Positions 47,376 to 56,473 of a DNA stretch of 64,000 nt are shown here, in pieces; position 1 is the first letter of the stretch, and every line of letters begins with the position of its first letter. Location: positions 806,001 to 870,000 of the forward strand of contig NZ_JAGING010000001.1 in NCBI RefSeq assembly GCF_017875835.1, given 5' to 3'. Below the pieces are notes generated by a model that was not told where the DNA came from, did no database searches, and saw only the letters and a list, made by a program, of their open reading frames with translations. A program made the position numbers and the translations under genes. The stretch is from Psychrobacter sp. PL19. GTDB taxonomy: Bacteria > Pseudomonadota > Gammaproteobacteria > Pseudomonadales > Moraxellaceae.

Positions 47376-48113
47376 TTATGATAAGTTGTTTTTCATAAAT
47401 TCCAGCATATTGTCCCAGCTTTGCATCGCTGCAGTTTCATTGTAGCCGAGGTCAACATTGTTTTTGGCGCCACGCTCATCCGCAGTTGGATTGGTAAAGC
47501 CGTGTTTGGCATCATCATAGACATCGATGGTGTAATCAACTTCAGCAGCGTCCAGCTCTTTTTTGAGACTTTCAATCGCTTCCATAGACACCATAGAATC
47601 ATCACGACCGTGAGCGACGAGGACTTTGGCTTTGAATTTATTATCCGCTGGCTGTTTTGGTTCAGGGTTACCGTGGAAAGTCGCCACTGCTTTTAATGGC
47701 ATGCCTTCACGCGCCATATCTAGGACAATTTTACCACCAAAGCAATAACCAATCGCCGCTAGCTTATCGCTATCAACAGCCAATTGATCACTGAAGTCAT
47801 TGAGAATCAAACGACAGCGAGCCATTAGCATGTCTTGGTCTTCTAATACTTGTTCCATCCACATATTTGCCATAGCGGCATCTGAGGTGAGTTTGCCTTC
47901 GCCGTATATATCCATTGCCACTGCGGCATAGCCTGCTTCTGCTAGGCGCTCGGTAATGTTTTTTGAATGCTCAGCCAAGCCCCACCATTCAGGTGCGACT
48001 AAGACGCCAGCGACTGGTTTATTATCTGCCACATTTTCTGGTAGTGCGACATAGCTTATTAGCTGAATGCCATTTTCGGTAGTGCTTATTAGCTCAAAAG
48101 TCTTAATTGACAT
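47376..48113 (-). CDS. Dienelactone hydrolase family protein
   Basis: Alpha/beta-hydrolase of 245 residues. The catalytic set matches dienelactone hydrolases: Cys124 in GYCFGGK, Asp172 in AHGRDDSMV and His204 in KHGFTNP. PEWWGLAEHSKNITERLA near residue 41 is typical of the clade. Substrate unknown; such proteins are common outside aromatic degradation clusters, and there are none here. It lies 132 bp upstream of the DUF2339 gene on the same strand. Confidence 0.9.
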   Translation of the reverse strand: MSIKTFELISTTENGIQLISYVALPENVADNKPVAGVLVAPEWWGLAEHSKNITERLAEAGYAAVAMDIYGEGKLTSDAAMANMWMEQVLEDQDMLMARCRLILNDFSDQLAVDSDKLAAIGYCFGGKIVLDMAREGMPLKAVATFHGNPEPKQPADNKFKAKVLVAHGRDDSMVSMEAIESLKKELDAAEVDYTIDVYDDAKHGFTNPTADERGAKNNVDLGYNETAAMQSWDNMLEFMKNNLS

Positions 48114-48293
48114 GCTATGGTCCTTTTTTATGTTGAGAGGGTTAGAAATGTTAAGAAGTTATCTACGTTTATATATAAAGCCATCTGCATTTATAAGTAT
48201 ACAGATTGTTTACTGGTTCTACCTTAACGCCCATAACGGTCAAAAACAGCTATAATACTGTAACGCTATTTATAAAAATGCTACTGCAATGCT

Positions 48294-48899
48294 ATGAGGT
48301 TAAATTTGTTACATCCATTAAATACCAGCTCTGACTGCCAACCAGACTCCAATCCAGAGGTACAGTTAGAAATACAGTCAGAAACAACCGTGAGTATGCA
48401 TACTAATAATACGACAACTGAGTCATTGCGTCCGCAGTTTTGGTCACGCTTTACACTGGGTGAGCTACACCATAGTGAGTGGGAAGCCTTATGTGATGGC
48501 TGCGGCAGTTGTTGCTTAATTAAATATATTGATGAAGATGAGAACGGCGATGTCGATGAAAATCTAGTTGAATATACTGATGTGGCCTGCCAATTGATGA
48601 ATTGTGAAACCGGCTACTGTCAACACTATGACACGCGCCAGCAGTATGTGCCTGATTGCATTCAACTGACCGCTGATAAAATGCCGAATATGATGTGGCT
48701 ACCTGAACACTGCGCTTATAAGCGAGTATATAAAGGTCAATCGCTACCAGATTGGCATCTGTTATTGACTGAAGATGCAGTGCTGACCCAGCAACAAATG
48801 CGCGCTGCCAATATTGGGATAGCGGGACGTTGTGTCACTGAGACTGGTATGGCGGATGAAGACATCGAAACGCGAGTGGTGAACTGGGTAACACCTTAA
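48294..48899 (+). CDS. ycgN: YcgN family cysteine-cluster protein
   Basis: UPF0260 family protein with the cluster CDGCGSCC, then further cysteines in VACQLMNCETGYCQHY and VPDCIQL, a probable metal or iron-sulfur centre of unknown function. From the ATG at 48294 it has 201 residues; E. coli YcgN is about 150. A second in-frame ATG at 48396 gives 167 residues starting MHTNNTTTESLRPQFW, closer to the family, and neither has a clear ribosome binding site, so the start is uncertain. A tandem repeat follows the stop. Confidence 0.85.
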   Translation: MRLNLLHPLNTSSDCQPDSNPEVQLEIQSETTVSMHTNNTTTESLRPQFWSRFTLGELHHSEWEALCDGCGSCCLIKYIDEDENGDVDENLVEYTDVACQLMNCETGYCQHYDTRQQYVPDCIQLTADKMPNMMWLPEHCAYKRVYKGQSLPDWHLLLTEDAVLTQQQMRAANIGIAGRCVTETGMADEDIETRVVNWVTP

Positions 48900-48914
48900 C
48901 AGCTTGTTTAATAA

Positions 48915-48953
48915 TTACTAGAGTCAGTTATTAGAGTCAGTTATTAGAACCAG
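48915..48953. repeat. 13-bp tandem repeat, three copies
   Basis: TTACTAGAGTCAG (48915), TTATTAGAGTCAG (48928) and TTATTAGAACCAG (48941), followed by a more degenerate fourth unit, in the convergent gap after ycgN. Confidence 0.93.
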
Positions 48954-49000
48954 CTGTTAGAATGAAATATTAGACATTCTTCTATTAGAAATGCTAGTCA

Positions 49001-50446
49001 TCATGAGCCCTCATCAACAGCCTTGGCAGCAGATTTGGCTTCTGCCTCAGCAGCGGCTTGAGAGTCAGCGAGTAGGGGAATAGGAATGCCTTGACGGATT
49101 TGGTTCGAGAACGCCCTACCATGACCGTCACTGGTATCGCTATTGCTATCAAACTGATTATTAAAACCTTGCACCTTGGGGTTAAGGTGGGTGCGCTCAT
49201 ACCACATATCCATTGACCACAGCTGACCGCTTGGCGCCTCGTTTTTTAGCTGAGGATCAGCATCTAGCATGCCGATGTCATACAGGTAATTTGGCAGCCA
49301 GCCGGAGACCCAAATTCGGTAGTCCCAAGGTAGTCGCTCACCGCTCACCACCCGTGCCATATAAAAGATAAGATTGGTACAGTTATTGGTCAAGGTGTTA
49401 TACCACGCCGGCTTTGCGTTCAGCTCATCGGCAACGGTTAAATAAGATTCAAATAACGACTTTACTTCTTGCTGCTGTAAATGGCTAACGGGGAATAAAT
49501 AGACTTGCTCACCGCGTGCGCTAGTTCGCGTATAAATAATATCGCGCTCTTCTGCAGCAATTAAGCTGAGCTCAAAGCGTTTAAAAAATCCACCTAGCGC
49601 CGAAAATGATTCGCCTTTTTCTTTACGAATCTCTAGCGATAACGATAGCGGTCGGTCATCCTCAAAGCGAAAGCTGACTAAGGTATGAGCAATCAATGGC
49701 CCCATCCAGTAAGAGTTGACAACATCGACGCCAGACAGTTTTGATAAGTCGATAGTACGGGTTTCCCAGCGCTCGGTAGCTTGGTCAGCAGTGTGCCAAT
49801 CAAAGTTACGCACGTTAGATAAGGTAATCAAATTAGGGTTATTGGTATCGCGTTGGTAAGAAAGCCTTTGACTGACATCGGCCTGCCAGTCACGATTCTG
49901 CTGCGGTGAGATGGAGACAAACCAGCCCGCACCGATTAGCCAAACAGCGACATAAAACCCAGTTAACCACCTAGTAGTAGTGTTTCTAATCGCTATATTT
50001 TTAATGTCAGTATTTTTAACAGCAGTACTTTTATCAAAAGCGATACTTTCAGTAGTATTATTTTTAGAAAGGGCTTTAGAAAGATTATTTTCAATAGTCT
50101 TATTATAGGAAAGCTTCTTATATGAAAGATTCGCATTAAAAAGTTGTTTATTAAATATTTTTTTAGTGAGCGTATCAGGTAAATAACGCATCGTTAATAG
50201 AGCAGCTAACAAACCTACAATGACTGCGGTGGTAAACCATGCCAGAGGACTGTGTGCACCAAACTGATACCAAATTGCCATTAATAGCCAGACGGCAGAC
50301 AGTATTAAAGCGATTACGATAAAAAAATGTACAAGGTAATGTCGCCATGTATGGTGCTGGCAAGTGCCGTCTTTACTACAGTTTGTTAGATTTTGATTGT
50401 TGGTACGCAAAGATAATAAGCGTGAAAAAAAAGAGCGAGGCGACAT
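49001..50446 (-). CDS. DUF4105 domain membrane protein
   Basis: A 481-residue protein. The N-terminus has two membrane helices (about 34-55 and 65-90) and a third near 165-185, followed by a large periplasmic domain with the DUF4105 (Lnb N-terminal type) signature: WYNTLTNNCTNLIFYMARVV, with a conserved Asn-Cys-Thr resembling a cysteine-peptidase-like active site, and DYRIWVSGWLPNYLYDIGML. Between helices 2 and 3 is an Asn/Lys-rich segment (about 110-160) coded by degenerate repeats. Function is unknown; a hydrolase role is speculative. Confidence 0.8.
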   Translation of the reverse strand: MSPRSFFSRLLSLRTNNQNLTNCSKDGTCQHHTWRHYLVHFFIVIALILSAVWLLMAIWYQFGAHSPLAWFTTAVIVGLLAALLTMRYLPDTLTKKIFNKQLFNANLSYKKLSYNKTIENNLSKALSKNNTTESIAFDKSTAVKNTDIKNIAIRNTTTRWLTGFYVAVWLIGAGWFVSISPQQNRDWQADVSQRLSYQRDTNNPNLITLSNVRNFDWHTADQATERWETRTIDLSKLSGVDVVNSYWMGPLIAHTLVSFRFEDDRPLSLSLEIRKEKGESFSALGGFFKRFELSLIAAEERDIIYTRTSARGEQVYLFPVSHLQQQEVKSLFESYLTVADELNAKPAWYNTLTNNCTNLIFYMARVVSGERLPWDYRIWVSGWLPNYLYDIGMLDADPQLKNEAPSGQLWSMDMWYERTHLNPKVQGFNNQFDSNSDTSDGHGRAFSNQIRQGIPIPLLADSQAAAEAEAKSAAKAVDEGS

Positions 50447-50727
50447 AAGCGTGAATTAAATGAATGAATGCCCTGACCATAGCAAAATTTATAACACACT
50501 GACAATACAATTTGGATAAATTTGTCGTTGAATGTCTGTTGAGCTTACGATAAAGTGAAGCTAATTTAATGCAAATCTTACATCTATAAGTCTAATGCAA
50601 AGCGAAGTACTAGGTTCAGGACAGCGTTAATTTTTAGCACTTTTTATGTACCTAAGCGACTTTTATTTAGTAACATCATCCCCATCTAACATTTTAATAT
50701 TTACTAACGAGGTTAACTCACAACACC

Positions 50728-51627
50728 ATGTCTGACGACACTCCCAGCCCGAGTAGTTGGTCGATGCGCGGCTTAAAACGCTGGCTATCGACCGCCCCCG
50801 AAACTCGCGATGAACTGATTCGTTTGGTGCAGCACTCGCGCCAATTCTTAGAACCCGACACTGTAGATATGCTCGAAGGTGTGCTGGATCTACCCGCGAC
50901 TCAAGTACGCGAAATTATGACCCCGCGTCCACAAGTCATTAGCTTGCACGAAAGTACCAGCCTCGCGGAGGTCATGGATATTATTCTTGAGACCACCCAT
51001 TCTCGTTATCCGGTCATTGACAGCCAGGATGATGCTGCGGTTATTGGTATTTTATTGGCGAAAGATCTAATTCCTATCTTAGTGCACATGGTGCGTGATC
51101 AAGAAGATAAAATCGACAGCAAACGCTTAAAAGACCTAGTACGCCAGCCGCTATATATTAGTGAGTCGGCGCGCTCTGATACCTTGTTACGTTCATTGCA
51201 GCGTACCCAGGTACATATGGCCATTGTGGTTGATGATTTTGGTGGCTTCGCTGGCGTGGTAACGATGGAGGATCTACTAGAAGAAATCGTCGGTGATATC
51301 GTTGATGAACATGATGATTTTGATGAAGACAGTGATATTAATAATATTGTTGTCCATCCAGAAAAGCCCAATACTTGGCGCGTTCAGGCTTCTACTGTGA
51401 TCGAAGATTGTAATGACGAGTTGGGCAGCCATTTTGACGATACCGATGTTGATACCATGGGTGGTCTGGTCATGCAAGCGCTTGGTTACGTAGGCGATTT
51501 GGAAGGTGAGAGCGTAAAAATAGATGACTGGCAAATCACGGTTACGGATGTTGAGGGTCGCTTCATTCATAATTTAGAGCTGACCAAAACTGATCCCGAT
51601 CAGCATTTATTGATAGGCAACCACTAA
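50728..51627 (+). CDS. corC: CorC/HlyC family CBS-pair protein
   Basis: Soluble CBS-pair protein linked to magnesium and cobalt efflux (CorC/YbeX). The 299 residues contain the start motif VREIMTPRPQVISL (about 65-79), two CBS motifs (about 65-125 and 130-190, with LLAKDLIPIL and GGFAGVVTMEDLLEEIVGDI) and the C-terminal transporter-associated domain (about 205-290). It lies directly upstream of lnt, the widely conserved ybeX-lnt order, although ybeZ-ybeY are not adjacent. A terminator between them (51679) suggests partly separate transcription. Confidence 0.93.
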   Translation: MSDDTPSPSSWSMRGLKRWLSTAPETRDELIRLVQHSRQFLEPDTVDMLEGVLDLPATQVREIMTPRPQVISLHESTSLAEVMDIILETTHSRYPVIDSQDDAAVIGILLAKDLIPILVHMVRDQEDKIDSKRLKDLVRQPLYISESARSDTLLRSLQRTQVHMAIVVDDFGGFAGVVTMEDLLEEIVGDIVDEHDDFDEDSDINNIVVHPEKPNTWRVQASTVIEDCNDELGSHFDDTDVDTMGGLVMQALGYVGDLEGESVKIDDWQITVTDVEGRFIHNLELTKTDPDQHLLIGNH

Positions 51628-51678
51628 ACGAGCCAGTTGCTCAGTCTTGATAAATCAAATTACTACAGTAAACACCAT

Positions 51679-51705
51679 AAAAACACGATTGTGATCGTGT
51701 TTTTT
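51679..51705 (+). terminator. Intrinsic terminator after corC
   Basis: AAAAACACGAT / ATCGTGTTTTT with a 4-base loop, 52 bp after corC. It sits between corC and lnt. Confidence 0.9.
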
Positions 51706-51913
51706 GCTGTCAGGGATTTATAAAAATATACATAACAGTCAGCTTATCAAGGCACGCAAATTTACCCATTTATTAGCGCAGACTGTTATCATAGGCGAGT
51801 TTAAATTTGAGGGGTCAAATCTTATGTTGGTTGGCTTTCTTCAAATCAAACCGTAAGCTAAGACTTTAATTTTAAAAGCTGGTATTGAACGTTGATAATT
51901 TTGGATAATTGAT

Positions 51914-53488
51914 ATGCGTCTGTCTACGGTTGACCTACAAAAGCGTCTGAACCCCACCAAGTCTAAGCGCTTACCTCTGAGTCTGACTATTTTGCTTGCT
52001 TGGGTGGCGGGGGGTATATTCTTATTTGCCCTTGCGCCCTACGGTTTCTGGCCTGTAGCCCTGCTATCACCGGCTATTTTATATGCGCTGCTATTGCCAG
52101 AGATGAGTGGCAAGCGCGCCTTTATTATCGGTGAAGCTTATGGCATGGGATTATGGTGTGTTGGGGCCTTTTGGTTATATACCTCCATCCATGATTATGG
52201 CAATACGCCGGCTTGGCTAGCATTGATTATGATCGCGCTGATGGGTTTGGCTATGGGATTATTTCATGGTTTTCTAGCGCTTACTTTTAACCGCATGGTA
52301 GGCAAGCAACCTTTTTCCTTTACCGCCCTTTGGGTATTACAAGAATGGCTAAAGACTTGGCTATTGACAGGTTTTCCGTGGCTGTTCGTTGGCTACGCCT
52401 TCACTGAAGAGTATTGGCTGTCTTCGTTAGCACCAGTTGGGGGTGTGTTTGCGGTTTCCTTCGTTGCCGTATTATTGGCAGCAAGTGTGGTGGAGCTGCT
52501 ACGTCGTCGCGGCGGCTATCTTATCGCCTCCGCTGCGGTATTGATAATCAGTACCTCGTTATGGCTAATTAACCCACAATGGACCCAGCCCAAAGGCACC
52601 CCAGACTTATCAGTATCCTTAATCCAAGGTAATATTCCGCAAGATTTAAAATGGTTAACGGATTATCAAGTTGAAACTCTGAATATTTACGCGACCTTGA
52701 CCAGTACTGAGTGGGGGCGTGATATTGTCCTGTGGCCAGAATCCTCTATTCCGATGTTTCAGACTGAGGCTGTGGGCTTTATTAGTGAGATGGTCAAAAT
52801 GGCCAATGAGACTAATACCTCGTGGATAACGGGTATTCCTTACAAAGATGAAGCCGCATACAACGCCAGTACTGATGATTATCCGCCATTTTATAATAGT
52901 GTCATTGCGCTAGGCGCTGAAGCCGATGGCTTGTATAAAAAGCAACGCTTGGTACCGTTTGGTGAATATATTCCATTTGAAGGTCTATTGGATATTTTGC
53001 CTAATCTAGCGGGTAGCCAAGATATTATGAGCTATAGTCGTGGTAGCGAGCAGCAGTCACCACTGCGTGTGCGTGGTCATAATATCGGTGTGGCGGTTTG
53101 TTACGAGGTGGCGTATCCGGACACCACTCGTAAAAACGCCATTGGTGCTGACTTTTTATTAACTATCTCAAACGATGCTTGGTTTGGTACCTCAGCAGGA
53201 CCGCTACAACATTTACAAATGGTACAAATGCGTTCTCTTGAAAATGGTCGCTGGTTTATGCGTGCGACTAATACTGGTGTGACTGCGATCATTGATCATA
53301 AAGGGCGTATCGTAAAGCGCGCCCCGCAGTTTGAACGCACTGTCCTACGTGGTGATATCCAAGCACGAGTTGGCAACACCCCGTTTATGCTGTTTGGTCA
53401 TTACCCCATCTTAATCATCATCGCTCTGCTCTTGCTACTAAGCTATCTTGGCAAGCGTGAACATACTTGTACGCGTTCGGGTAAATAA
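51914..53488 (+). CDS. lnt: Apolipoprotein N-acyltransferase
   Basis: Adds the third acyl chain to the N-terminal cysteine of lipoproteins, the last maturation step. The 524-residue protein has about six N-terminal membrane segments (25-220), the periplasmic nitrilase domain (about 230-490) and a final helix. Catalytic triad residues are Glu276 (WPESSIP), Lys343 (KKQRLVPFGEY) and Cys396 (GVAVCYEVAYPD), matching Glu267-Lys335-Cys387 of E. coli. Length fits (E. coli 512). Downstream of corC. Confidence 0.96.
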   Translation: MRLSTVDLQKRLNPTKSKRLPLSLTILLAWVAGGIFLFALAPYGFWPVALLSPAILYALLLPEMSGKRAFIIGEAYGMGLWCVGAFWLYTSIHDYGNTPAWLALIMIALMGLAMGLFHGFLALTFNRMVGKQPFSFTALWVLQEWLKTWLLTGFPWLFVGYAFTEEYWLSSLAPVGGVFAVSFVAVLLAASVVELLRRRGGYLIASAAVLIISTSLWLINPQWTQPKGTPDLSVSLIQGNIPQDLKWLTDYQVETLNIYATLTSTEWGRDIVLWPESSIPMFQTEAVGFISEMVKMANETNTSWITGIPYKDEAAYNASTDDYPPFYNSVIALGAEADGLYKKQRLVPFGEYIPFEGLLDILPNLAGSQDIMSYSRGSEQQSPLRVRGHNIGVAVCYEVAYPDTTRKNAIGADFLLTISNDAWFGTSAGPLQHLQMVQMRSLENGRWFMRATNTGVTAIIDHKGRIVKRAPQFERTVLRGDIQARVGNTPFMLFGHYPILIIIALLLLLSYLGKREHTCTRSGK

Positions 53489-53628
53489 ATAACAATCATG
53501 GTAAATATCCAATGAATATATTTTTTACTAATAATTCCTTTAAATCGTTAAGGGTTTGAACAAAACGCTATAAATTGCGATATAATAAACCGATATTTTA
53601 AATATTTTTTGTGCAAGGTGGATAAGGT

Positions 53629-54060
53629 ATGTCAGAAGATATTGTTAAAAATAACCCCAAGAAAGAGTTCCTGTTTGCCTTAGGCGGCGTGGGCTTATTT
53701 TTGGGTATCGTATTGCTCATTGGTATCTCAGCCTTTTTGCGTCCAGCTGGTGAGCATATTACCGCTGAGCCCACAGAAGAGTCAGTCGCTGCTGACGAAG
53801 CAGCAGCAATTGCTGCAGAAGATGCTGCTGCACCGGCTGCCACTACAGAGGCCACAACTGCAGCGGTAGCAACACCCGCTGATGCGACAGTTACCCCTGC
53901 TCCAGATACTGGCGATGCGATCGTTGCTGCTGAAGCGGGTACGGCAACCGCTGAAGGAACAGCGAACCAAGCTGCTGTTGCAGATGCTGATGCGACTGCT
54001 GAACAAGCTGATGGCGACTTAGATGCGGGCAATGCTGATAAAACAACAACCATACAGTAA
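53629..54060 (+). CDS. Single-pass membrane protein with Ala-rich tail
   Basis: A 143-residue protein with a short cytoplasmic N-terminus (MSEDIVKNNPKKE), one membrane segment (about 14-38, FALGGVGLFLGIVLLIGIS) and a long periplasmic tail made of Ala, Glu, Thr, Asp and Pro. No domain is recognised; the positive-inside pattern predicts tail outside. Composition resembles the acidic lipoprotein at 27881. AAGGTGGATAAGG lies upstream of the ATG. The reverse strand has a long open frame only because of the Ala codon bias. Function unknown. Confidence 0.75.
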   Translation: MSEDIVKNNPKKEFLFALGGVGLFLGIVLLIGISAFLRPAGEHITAEPTEESVAADEAAAIAAEDAAAPAATTEATTAAVATPADATVTPAPDTGDAIVAAEAGTATAEGTANQAAVADADATAEQADGDLDAGNADKTTTIQ

Positions 54061-54397
54061 GTCTATACATAGCCAACTAAGTTTGTTTGGCCTACTTGGA
54101 CATCCATAATTATTTGGGTATCCATAAGTAGAGTAGATATCCAATAGCTGCTCTATAACATGGCTGAGGTTTTTATACTTGCCGTCTTATAGAACTATGA
54201 TACCGCCATTATCATTGCCAAAAACTCGCCCCCAGCTACTGAGGGCGAGTTTTTTTGTGGGTAGTCGTTCAATTATTAACCATTTTTTTCTTTACATGTA
54301 AACAGTCTGGTGGAACAATAACCCGCGCACATGACCACCCAACAAAATAATTAAGGGCTTGGTCATTATTAATAGTGGTATTTAAAGGAATAAATTT
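54061..54397. other. Gap upstream of the POT transporter gene
   Basis: 337 bp containing the terminator at 54220. No promoter boxes are convincing. Confidence 0.55.
54220..54256 (+). terminator. Intrinsic terminator of the Ala-rich protein gene
   Basis: AAAAACTCGCCC / GGGCGAGTTTTT with an 11-base loop and seven T, 160 bp after the gene. Confidence 0.9.
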
Positions 54398-55960
54398 ATG
54401 AGCACGGAACCACAATCAGAATTTAGTGCTGCTGAATTGGCAGCGCTAGAAGATGGCTTTATGGGACATCCCCAACCGCTACGTCCATTATTTTTCACAG
54501 AAATGTGGGAGCGTTTTTCGTATTATAGTATTCGTCCGCTACTGGTTTTATTTATGGTGGCGAGCGTTGGTAGCGGTGGTTTTGGCTTCGATGAAGTAAC
54601 AGCTTCTGCTATCTATGGTATTTTTGCTGGCTCCCTTTATTTGGCAGCGGTACCGGGCGGCTGGTTGGCTGATAACTGGCTGGGTCAGGAGCGAGCGCTA
54701 TGGTGGGGCAGCATTATAATTGCCCTTGGTCACTTGTGTATTGCGCTATCTGCTATGTTTGGTATGACGCTATTTTTCGTCGGTCTGATATGTATTGTTT
54801 TGGGTTCAGGCTTATTCAAAACCTGTATCTCAGTGATGGTAGGTGCCTTGTACCCCAAGAGTGATGCTCGCCGTGATGGCGGCTTTACTTTGTTTTATAT
54901 GGGTATCAATATTGGCGCGTTATTAGCCGCGCTTATTGTCGGGGTGTTTAAAGAAAAAGGCATGTGGCACGTGGGCTTTGGGGTCGGTGGTCTGGGCATG
55001 TTAGTTTCGTTGCTGATATACCGTTTTACGGCTCAAAAAAGTCTAACGCGCTATGCGCGAGCCAAAGGTATCACTGCGGATTGGGAGCATGCTAATGAGG
55101 GTTATAAAAACGTAGGTCGCTGGGTTGCAGGATTTTTGGCTTTACTGGTTGCCATCATTGTCTTGGTATCTACTGGTATCATGCCATTCGCGCCTGAAAT
55201 GGTCGCAGAGTATATGACTTATCTGATTGCAGCTGTGGTCATACTGTACTTTGCGGTTATGTTCATCTCTCCACGATTGGATAAAACAGATAAGCTGCGC
55301 TTGTTGATTTGCTTTATCCTGATTATTGGCTCGACACTATTTTGGTCAAGCTTTGAGCAGCAGCCGACTTCTTTTAACTTGTTCGCTGATAACTATACTG
55401 ATCTTAATGTTTTAGGCTTTGAGGTACCTAGTATATGGTTTCAGTCATTGAACCCACTATTTATCTTAATGTTAGCACCTATCGCTAGTATTCTATGGGT
55501 CAAGCTTGGCAATCGAAATCTTGAGCCGAGTAGTATGACTAAGTTTGCGCTTGGTATGCTGTTGGCCGCTGCCGGTTTTGCCCTGATGATATTTGCCTCT
55601 AAAAGCATCTTGACCAATGAAGGTGGGTTGGCGTCACCTTTATGGTTAGTGGGTAGCCTATTCCTCTTGACCCTTGGTGAGTTGGCACTCAGTCCTGTTG
55701 GCTTGTCGGCAATGACTAAGCTTGCGCCAAAAGGTATGCAAGGCCAGATGATGGGGCTTTTCTTTGCCTCTATAGCGCTGGGTAACTTGGTTGCTGCCTT
55801 CTTTGGTGGCCATGTGTCAGCTGATAAAATTGAAGGGTTACCGGGTTTGTTTACGACCATGACCATCTTCTTGGTGGTCACTGCTATTATGCTGTTAGCA
55901 TTAGCCAAGCCGGTTAATAATATGCTTAAAAAGAGCGAGCGTGCTGATCAGCTTAGCTAA
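54398..55960 (+). CDS. Proton-dependent oligopeptide transporter (POT/PTR2)
   Basis: Major-facilitator peptide symporter of 520 residues with about 14 membrane segments. The first helix has the POT motif ExxERFxYY (FTEMWERFSYY, residues 33-43), which binds protons and the peptide carboxylate. GSGLFKTCISVMVGALYP and GGFTLFYMGINIGALL match the second POT signature (FINIG region). Typical cargo is di- and tripeptides. AAAGGAATAAATTT precedes the ATG. It lies upstream of an aminopeptidase P gene on the same strand, a sensible pairing for peptide use. Confidence 0.93.
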   Translation: MSTEPQSEFSAAELAALEDGFMGHPQPLRPLFFTEMWERFSYYSIRPLLVLFMVASVGSGGFGFDEVTASAIYGIFAGSLYLAAVPGGWLADNWLGQERALWWGSIIIALGHLCIALSAMFGMTLFFVGLICIVLGSGLFKTCISVMVGALYPKSDARRDGGFTLFYMGINIGALLAALIVGVFKEKGMWHVGFGVGGLGMLVSLLIYRFTAQKSLTRYARAKGITADWEHANEGYKNVGRWVAGFLALLVAIIVLVSTGIMPFAPEMVAEYMTYLIAAVVILYFAVMFISPRLDKTDKLRLLICFILIIGSTLFWSSFEQQPTSFNLFADNYTDLNVLGFEVPSIWFQSLNPLFILMLAPIASILWVKLGNRNLEPSSMTKFALGMLLAAAGFALMIFASKSILTNEGGLASPLWLVGSLFLLTLGELALSPVGLSAMTKLAPKGMQGQMMGLFFASIALGNLVAAFFGGHVSADKIEGLPGLFTTMTIFLVVTAIMLLALAKPVNNMLKKSERADQLS

Positions 55961-56020
55961 TTGATAAGATGTATTAAGATATATTCGTGAATGACAACCG
56001 CATAATTTACGTGTGATAGG

Positions 56021-56051
56021 ACGTGTTACCCTCATCGGTAGCACGTTTTTG
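56021..56051 (+). terminator. Intrinsic terminator of the POT transporter gene
   Basis: ACGTGTTACC / GGTAGCACGT stem (one wobble) followed by TTTTT, 60 bp after the gene. Confidence 0.85.
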
Positions 56052-56209
56052 TTATCTAATTGCTCATATATTTTTACTAGGCTATTGAAAGCTTAGTATC
56101 TGCCCAAACATCTAATGACAGGCTTTCGTAATAACATCACGTTTATCTGGCCATCTTTATATATCGTATCGCATTTATCCTCGATGTTTTTGTTTTTAGC
56201 AAACTGAAT

Positions 56210-56345
56210 TATAGTTAAAACACCTTAAAAACGCGATGGTACTGCTGGTATAAGATTTTTGCAGCCTCTGTCTGCGTAGGCACAGCAAGCCAGAAAAACT
56301 TATGCGTAGTAGGTTATGTATCGATATTACTTTTCATTGACTATA
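56210..56345 (+). mobile_element. MITE-like palindromic element, copy 4
   Basis: 136 bp from TATAGTTAA to TTGACTATA, two bases shorter than copies 1-3 from a small deletion next to the right inner arm (TTATGCGTAGTAGG). It lies between the POT transporter and the aminopeptidase gene. Confidence 0.86.
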
Positions 56346-56473
56346 TTTGCTTAGATTTAGATAGTGTTTGTCGTTATTAAAGACTAACTATAAGTTTAAC
56401 TGCTCAAATAAAAAGACTGTCTATAGTCAACTTATGATGGAAATTTTCTGAATAATAAATAAGGAATAACTTA

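Larger units (their letters stand above)
55961..56473. other. Gap between POT transporter and pepP
   Basis: 513 bp holding a terminator (56021), palindromic element copy 4 (56210-56345) and, 77 bp beyond it, a lone TATAGTCAA (56422-56430) resembling an element end. Confidence 0.6.

Noticed and set aside
53598..54053. Long open frame antisense to the Ala-rich membrane protein
   Set aside because: It mirrors the GC-rich Ala codons of the real gene, lacks a good ribosome binding site and encodes only low-complexity Ala/Val/Ser sequence. The sense gene has a membrane helix and a strong ribosome binding site.
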